A stretch of DNA of 64,000 bases from Pelodera strongyloides (Eukaryota; Nematoda; Chromadorea; Rhabditida; Rhabditidae), in assembly GCA_036852015.1 (NCBI GenBank), contig JAANDG010000013.1, positions 124,001 to 188,000 on the forward strand. Reading direction: 5' to 3'. This document shows positions 12,301-20,975 of the stretch, one piece after another. Numbering within the stretch: the first letter of the stretch is position 1; each line of letters opens with the position of its first letter. Made by a program: the position numbers and the translations under genes. The notes beneath the pieces were generated by a model. The model saw only the letters and a program-made list of their open reading frames with translations, made no database searches and was not told where the DNA came from.

Positions 12301-15300
12301 TACTGATCGGGATGAATGCGCTCAAGAAGTCTGGCATTTATTTTTTCTAAATTGCCCGGACGAAGGAGCCGGGCTCGAAGTACAGCAGTCAACTACGATA
12401 CCACCAGGAACATCGAAAATTATCCCCGTCAAAGGTCCGAAGAGCAACACAGTTTACTTTTTAGAACAGCAGGACTTGGTTGAAACACCAACTCTACTGA
12501 GAACCGACTCAGACGGAATCGCTCAATGGCGGGTGGACAATTTTAATGTCGATACGTACGATGCAGTACATATCGAACAAGGACTGATACTGAGTGTATC
12601 AGACGAATTCGAGACGGTAGAATGGAATGAAGTATCTGAACTGATACCCGAATCACGGATTTCGGAAAAGTGTGAAGAACTATTGGACTTGAAAGTTCCA
12701 CCGGAAGTCCCCGGGAAAAGCAGAATCAAACTAATCCTGCAAGAGCTGTACAGCAATGGAATGCGGAACGCGAAAGAAGTGGATTTGCTAATCCGAAGAT
12801 TTAGTGATGTGTTTGCACTGAATGACACCGAACTGGGACGTGCAAAAGGCTTCGCTCACAGAATCGAAACTGGATCGGCGAAACCCATTCGACAACGTCC
12901 GAGACCTGTGCCACTGCCAATGCAGGAACAAGTGAAAGAGTTGCTTCAAAGAATGAAGGAACAAGGGATCGTGCGAAACAGCAAAAGTCCATGGGCATCG
13001 CCGTGTGTGCTAGTGAGGAAGAAAGACGGATCGATTCGCCTCTGTGTTGACTTCCGTAAAGTAAACGAAGTTGTGCGACATGACGCTCATCCACTGCCGC
13101 ATATGGACATCACCATCCAAAGTCTTCACGGCTTCAAGTTTTTCAGTACCTTTGATCTGGTATCTGGCTTTTGGCAAATGCCAATGGACCCAGCCAGTCA
13201 ACACAAGACCGCATTCACGATCATGAATGAGCTGCTAGAGTTCTCGGTTATGCCTTACGGTCTAGCAAACGCTCCAGCTTCCTTTCAACGAATGATGCAG
13301 CTAGTATTGCAAGATATTCTTGGACAGAAAATCTTCGTGTATATTGACGATCTAGTTGTGGCTTCTAGTACGTGGGAAGACCATGTCGAACAGCTTGAAC
13401 TCGTCTTTGAACGCCTACGTAAGTATGGACTTCGCCTGAAAGCCTCCAAGTGTCATATCGGTCTGAAAGAGGTGCGATTTCTAGGACACGTTATTGGAGA
13501 GGAAGGAGTTCGGGTCGATGAAGAGAAAATAGACAAGATCAAGCTTTGTCCGAAACCAGCATCGATCAGCGAACTGCGCACCTTCTTAGGAATGTGCTCG
13601 TACTACAGGAAGTTTGTAAATGGATTTTCAAAGATCGCTAACCCACTCTACACACTGACCAGTTCCACTGCGAAATGGGAATGGGGAGACGCACAAGAAC
13701 GTGCTTTTAACATCCTGAAGAATTCCTTGTGTACCACACCAATCCTGGCTCAGCCTGATGTACAAGCCGCAAGAAATGGATCGCGACCATTTTGCGTGTA
13801 CACAGACGCATCGAAACAAGGGATAGGAGGTGTTCTTTGCCAGGAAGATCTGACAGGCCAAATGCACCCGATATACTTCATGAGCAAGAAGCTGAACCCT
13901 GCGCAGTCCCGGTATCATCCGACAGACTTGGAAGCATACGCGATCAAGGAAGCTCTTGGGAAATTCCGACCGTACACGTATGGTACCCAGATATTGGTAA
14001 GGACAGATCATCAAGCATTAGTCGCATTGTTGAAACGCTCGAACCTATCAGAAAGAACGTTGAGATGGGCCCTGGAGCTGCAGGATGAAAATATTGTGAT
14101 CGAATATGTGAAAGGAAAGGCTAACGGTGTTGCTGACGCACTTTCCAGAGGTCCTATTGCGCTTGGAAAAGCAGATGAGGCGTCACCAGATGAACGATTG
14201 GACCGAATCATTAACGAACTAAACGAACTAACGATGAATGACGTCGTAGACGATTGGCAGAAAGCCCTAGAAGGCGACGCTGGATACCAGGAACTGAAAC
14301 AGAAGGTGAAAGAAGACCGACTGAACGAGGAATGCTCGTTAGAGAAAGACACAAAGCTCCAAGTCAAGGACTTTGTCTTTAACGAAGGGAAACTGTATTA
14401 CATTGACATTGATGGTTACCTCAAGAGATGGACACCGCAGAGGTGTCGACTTGATGTGTGGAAAACAGCGCACGAATCTGAAATTGGAGGTCACAGTAGC
14501 GCGGACGTTAGCTTGAAGAAAGTATCTCAAGAGCTATACTGGCCGGAAATGAAGAAAGATTTCCAGATGTGGTACCGCCAGTGTGTGAAATGCTTGGTGG
14601 GAAATGTGAAAACCCACTTCGTTCCGCCACTGAACCCCAGAATCACATCATCTGCGTTTGACACCGTCGCTGTCGACCTCATTGACTTCGGTACACCTAC
14701 TGAAAGAGGAAACCGATACTTACTAACTATGATTGACTATTTTACCAAGTTTGCGTACGCAGAACCTTTAGCAACGAAACAGGCTACCGTTGTCGCAGCG
14801 GCAATAGTGAACCATCTTCTCCGAGAATGCCGAGTACCGCAGGAACTGATGTCCGATCAGGGTACTGAATTCATGAACAGTGTCCTTGATACGGCCTGTG
14901 AACATCTTAAGATCAATCGATCTTACACCAAAGGATATTCGAAAAGAGAGAATGGATTGGTGGAAAGATTCAATCGCACTATTGAACAAATCTTGAAGAA
15001 GATTGTTGCAGTGCCCACTGAATGGGATAATATGGTCCCTTATGCGCTTTTTGCATACAACACATCACATCACTCAGCTACTGGTGATAGTCCAGCATTC
15101 TTGAACTATGGCCGAGATCCCAAAATGCCTTTCAATGGTATGTCTCGGAGCTACGTTTCGATTAACTTGATCGACGTACAAGACTACAGAACAGAATTAC
15201 TAGCTGGACTGCAAATAGCACACGAAACTACGGCGGAAAACCTGAAGCGCACTGCCGACCAAATGAAAAAGGAGTTCGATGGACGACGGAGTAAACAAGG

Positions 15301-18300
15301 AAAACCATTCTGCGTGGGTGATAGGGTGGTATTATTTGAACCAGCTGACAAAGCAAAATCCGAAAACCCCAAGGTATGTATTCCTTTTTCTGGCCCTTAT
15401 CGAATTACGGAGCTCAGTAAAACATCCGCTACTCTGAAAGATCTTCGGGATGACACAAGACTATGTGTCACCGTTCAATTGGAACAGCTCAGGTTAGTCC
15501 CTGCAGGAATGAAAGAGTTTTCATTGAGGGTGACAACGGGAAGAAAAGGGAAAGTAATGAAAGTTGCTACGAAAAAGCCGGCTCAGATCTTGCCTGTTCG
15601 ACGTAGTGAAAGATTGAAAAATAAAGTACAATCCCTTGTTTTCAGGTCGGCGAAACCGATCCTGGGGATGGACGAACCATTCGATCATCCCGTGAGATAT
15701 GAAGACGTGGCACGATTTGAAGGAAAGCTCGATACCTTACCCGAAACGCTGAGTGTTGAAGCGACCACATTGAGAGAACTATCTGGATTATGTGAAGCTA
15801 GGCGAGCCAGCGCCCAGTTGAATGAACTGCTAATTGCAATGCAGCAGCCTTCGAGTGCCGAAAGCCTCCACATGGCTGTGAAGATACGATCATCGGTTGG
15901 AGACAAGAAATCCGTAAATCTGCTCATGTACATCTTGGGAGGAAAGTGTGTTCCCAATGCCACGGAGGACGATGAAAAATTATTCCAACAAGTACGCGAA
16001 ATCGCGTCAAATGTACGGCCGAAAGCCTGCCCACCGAGGGACGACTGGAACGCTGGTGAATCCCGAAAGGATTCTGAACGGATGGCACGACTACAGAAAG
16101 CTGAGCATGAAAGGCGTATCCTGAACGACGCTAGAGTAATACTCGTCGGTGACGCCTTAGCTTCAGGAATCGCTACACACTACTTTCACGGCGTGAGAAC
16201 GTTTGTTGAAAACTCACGAGGATGTGGAATTTCACGATGCGTTAAGAACCTGCGCCAGAAATTGTCATCGCAAAGTCGGGTTGAACTACTGATTCTTCTC
16301 ATTCCGTACGGAGACACCGTGTTCGGAAACGCAGACTCCTACCACTCTGAAGTTGACAACATCGAGGACTGCACAAAGACTTGCCTAAGAACACTTTGTT
16401 TATCGTGGCACCTGGATTGCCGGAAACGGACCGGACCACGGAAGCGGAACAGACTTACATGAGGGATCTTCTCTGTCGGTTCATCCCTACCAATATCTCC
16501 GTTCGCACCAACACCCTTATGAGCTTGTACGGGATGAACACGAAGACCAAAAACACCTATAGGGACCATGAAAATCACATGCCGTCCCGGAAGGCCCTCT
16601 TGGACTACATCAATTTCCTACTACCTCCCGAGGTCGAGAAAATCAGCAAGCTGCGGACAGACCTTCAACCCTTACCGCCCAAAGCGACTGAAAAGCCCGA
16701 AAAGCTCAAGCCTGACGCGAACAAGAATCACCAGTCAAGCCACCACGAAAAGAAAAGCACGACCGGGACGGTCTCTTACAAGAAGGAGGGAAGTAGATAC
16801 CGCCCGTATTAGTCAGCTGTCACGTAGTATATTATTTTTGTTGCGATATATACCGTAGACACTTCGAATATTGAAATACCCATATTCAAATATGTTTTGA
16901 ACTTTTGGTTTCATCGTGCAATTGCTTTACAATTGTTTATTTTTGTTTCTACTTTGATCTCTTTTGATCTCGTTAATTGCAATTACCCTATAGCCTGCGG
17001 TGTTGTGCAATTTTATTGAATGTTTGTTTTGGCGCCAAAAACTTGACGTAGCAGCAAGTTTTGGATAGGAAGGAGTCGAGACAAATACCACGATAGGGAA
17101 AGGTGACCCTGAAGGGGGCCCTTGCCCTGCTTTATGTTTTGATACTTTTTGAACTCTTGCTTTCATATTCTAAAATCGCGACTCCGTTCTAAGCGCGCAC
17201 TTATTACTTACAAATTTTTATCCATATCACTTATTTTTAATTTGCATGTTTTGCCTTATCTTAATAAACTATAAAAACACAATGCGCACTGTTTTCATTT
17301 GCGTCACACCAGGGATTTTCCCTGTAATTACTTTTACTCATTGTTACTTGTACTATTGCATTTCTGCTGTATTTAAACTGTACCTTATGCCGTATTGATG
17401 TTTATGCATGCACTTTGTTTATTGGAGCACATTAATCTTTTTGATTTAGGTCTGCAGTTATTGACTAAAGAAGTAGCTAGCGAAGGAATTGGAGCCGGAA
17501 CCTTGAGATCAATCAAGATCACCTTAAGGTATTAATTTGTATTTCAGCATTTTTTTAGTTGGCGTTGGGAAACGGGTTTCTAGGGTGCTATGCCCCTGGT
17601 GAACTCCGAACCACGTTACTAACTCCACATCCCTTTGGTGAGCCGAAAGCTCACCGAAGGTCGACACAAACATCTCCTTGGTGAGCCGAAAGCTCCCCAG
17701 GGATCGACGCACACGACTGTGTAGTGAGCCGAAAGCCACTAGGACATCCAACTACATGTCCCATGTCGTTCCCATATCGCCACACGTGATGGGCAGGGTG
17801 AGCTTCATCTGTGCGCACCGCGGCCAAGTTCCACACTGTGAAGACGGGAAGATGAATGTAAGCAAAAGTAAACCATAGTTTAATTGTTGAACAACACCTG
17901 AAGTATGCACTTTGGCGACGGTAGTCTTTCTCCCTCAAAAACAGAGGCATACGTCTGAAATTGGGTGCCGTGACTAGCAAACTTTACATGCGTACCAGAA
18001 AGTATTACATGCTTAGACTTGCTACAAACCAATGTTTTACTTCTTGTTTACTTACTCCTTTCGTCTCTGAATATTATTTTCAGTCACAATCTAGCGTGCC
18101 TTAACCGAGCGATGGAGGTTAGCGTTAGTGCATTGACATACCTTGAAGAGCGCGAAAAACTGAGCGCAGTCAATTTCGCTGCCATTCAGCAACTTCGATT
18201 GTAGATCTGCGTATAAGTGAATATCCTGATTATTCTAGAATTCGTTCGCATTCTCGAAGCGCCATAACGACCGGTTTTTGAAACGAATGATGGACAACTG

Positions 18301-20926
18301 TATTCCTATGTGTTTATGCAAGTCAGCGCGAATTGAGTTTATTCTGTCCAAAATCCGTTACAAGAACCCGTTATGCTGCTTTAAATCGGTTTCCATACAT
18401 CATCTACACTCTGGTAATAATTTTCTCTCCAAATTGTTTATAGTACTCTCTCTCTCTCTCTCTGTCTCGTGATCGATACCGTTGAGCACGGATGGTACAA
18501 AGAGCATCAACTCTTTCTTGAAGTCCGGTTCCAGTTCTCCAACCTTCGTTTGTGTATTATTGTTGGAAACATTCAGTCCAGGATAAGGCATGAGGAAACA
18601 CCTGCGAAAATCCAAACGGTGAGGGTGAACAATTATATTGGACACAACTGGGCCTATCTATTTCTAGTAGATGATTCATTCCTATATGTATGGTTAATTG
18701 GCGGAAATGTTGTTTATTTCCTTTATGACATTCACATAGTGTTATTTCATCGTCTTTTGTGCGCGGCGCTCGTTCAAATGGTCCCAATAAAGATTTATAT
18801 AAAAATATATTAAAGGAACAAGAAAGAAAGAATTAATCTCTGAAACACTACCTCAACTCCGAGAAACTTGATCGAAGATGTGTGCGGACTTCCATATTTT
18901 CTGCCGGAATTAATGATGTAGTCTGAAATATATGTACTACACATCGGGTACTGTTGGTGTGCAAAAACGAAAAATGCGGAACTTAGTTTTTTTTAAAAGA
19001 TGCGCAACAAGTGCTGGGCAATATTGTTCAGTGCTCGACGTCTTTGGGCTAGGGTATCCTAACCCTAACCCTACCCCGAAGTGGTCTAGCAGTTTGTCAT
19101 CTGCATCTCGTCGTCTAATGCTCAGGACTTTTACGGAACAGGTCAACTTTGAAGTCTTGTATTGAACCGCCCTTGAATAAAGGATCACGCCCTTTTAAAG
19201 GATCGCAGTCACTACAAAATCGTCATTTTTCTTAGAGTTTACATGTATTTAATAGAGAATAGAGACAAATACTTTAGTAAAACCGAATAATTTGAATTCC
19301 AACTCAGGGAGTGAACAAGTAGAAAAGTAGTTCTACTTATCTACCGCAGGATCACGAAACGTGTTCATACAGCTGTTTCCCTATCGGGAGTATGCAAATT
19401 ATTTCGGCAAATATCTGCATATTATATCTTTACCTATACTACAAGGGTCTGCAGGCATATCACTACACGTTTCATAATCCCGCGGTAGTTAAGTAGAACT
19501 ACTTTTCTACTTGATCCCCACTGAGTTGGAATTCAAATTATTCGGTTTTGGTAAAGTATTTTTCTTTATTCTTTACTAAATTCAAGTAAACTCGAAGCAA
19601 AATGATGATTTTGGAGTGCTGCGATCCTTCAAGGTACAAAAAGAAGTTTATTAATAGTGACAAGCTCACTCGTCCATGGCTTCTTGAACCCGAATTGTAT
19701 TGACGGTTACGAATCTCCTGCTTTCCGCCCAGCACTTCATCGAGAAACCGTTGACCTCCACTGAACCCATATTCGTACTGATTCGAATTGGACCAGTCGC
19801 GAACAAGAAACAACAAGGTCTGAAGAAAAATATAGCTGTGCTATTGGAATACTATGTATGTTGAAAACCGTTGGCAGATGATGCATTAAATCTAAAAAAA
19901 CAGTGCAGATCGGACCGTGTATTTCAGACACGAGACTCGCGCGGAGATCAAATCTCTTGCGAAGACGGATCTAACCATAAGCTTTTTTTCACCTTTAATA
20001 CTATGTATGTTCAAAGCCGTTGTCAGATGATGCATTGAATCTAATATTTTGTTGGATGAATGACGTTGTCTGTTTTTGCTCATTTTTCATTCATAGCTGC
20101 ACAGCACCAGCATTGTATTGTATAGACAGGACAGGTTCCATATTGTATAGACAGGACAGGTTCCATTCTATGTAAAAGGCTTCACTCCAAGTAAACTTAT
20201 TGTTAGTCGTTGAGAATCCGGCCTACCTGGAAAGGAGCTTCGTCGCCAGAATGTCTCGCCAGCTTAGCAAACTCTGTGAAGAGCTCCAGGTTCTGTAGAT
20301 CGCCTTCTTGGATGTTTCTCGAAACATTGAAAATCTGAAGAATAAAAATGAGACTAGCTTGCTACTTGCACGAAAACCTGAGACAACCTATATTCTAAAA
20401 ACGTGGAATATGTTTTCCTCGTACTACTTATATCTGGGCCCGCGATCGAAAAAAATCAATAATTGCCAGTTGAACTCTAAAACGAACATGGACAAAGTAC
20501 CAGTAATACTTAATTAACAGCAAGGTCCGGTGGAAAAATATAGGAATTATTGATTTCTTGGATTGTGGCCCCCTATATAGTAGTTCTGAAGTTGTTCTTC
20601 ACATCGGATTTTATTTCGATTCTTATTGATGGTATTATTATTATTACGGAGCTTAGCTTCGTATTGGCTATTGGTCATACAACATGTTATTTTCATTCAC
20701 ACTCAACAATACCTGCACTGAAGCAAGCATGGTAGACAGGGCGAAAATGTTTGTGCACTGTTTTAGGCTCGAACTGTGGTCGAATGTGCCTTGCGTGTCC
20801 ATGAGAAGAATTACCTTCTGAATACGAACCGGGCGGTGTACTTCATATATTGTCCTTCACCCGCAACACACATTCACAGACACCAATACGGACACACACA
20901 CACCCACACACACGCACACCCCCCCC

Positions 20927-20975
<49 letters not shown>

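Larger units (their letters stand above)
7840..17753 (+). mobile_element. Complete Ty3/gypsy LTR retrotransposon, about 9.9 kb
   Basis: Structure: 5' LTR, primer site, leader, gag-protease ORF, pol ORF, short 3' ORF, polypurine tract, 3' LTR, flanked by ACAT duplications. LTRs start AGT and end ACT. They differ by one substitution and one single-base indel that I could find, so insertion is recent. No envelope-like ORF recognised. Domain order RT - RNase H - integrase and the GPY motif place it in Metaviridae. It sits antisense in intron 11 of GTPase gene A and extends that intron to about 10.2 kb. Confidence 0.97.

Noticed and set aside
16927..17751. Frames inside the LTRs as genes
   Set aside because: They occur identically in both LTRs and lack any domain; LTR sequence explains them.
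20104..20165. CRISPR-like or regulatory repeat (ATTGTATAGACAGGACAGGTT twice)
   Set aside because: A simple tandem duplication of about 26 bp in a gene A intron; only two copies and no spacer structure.
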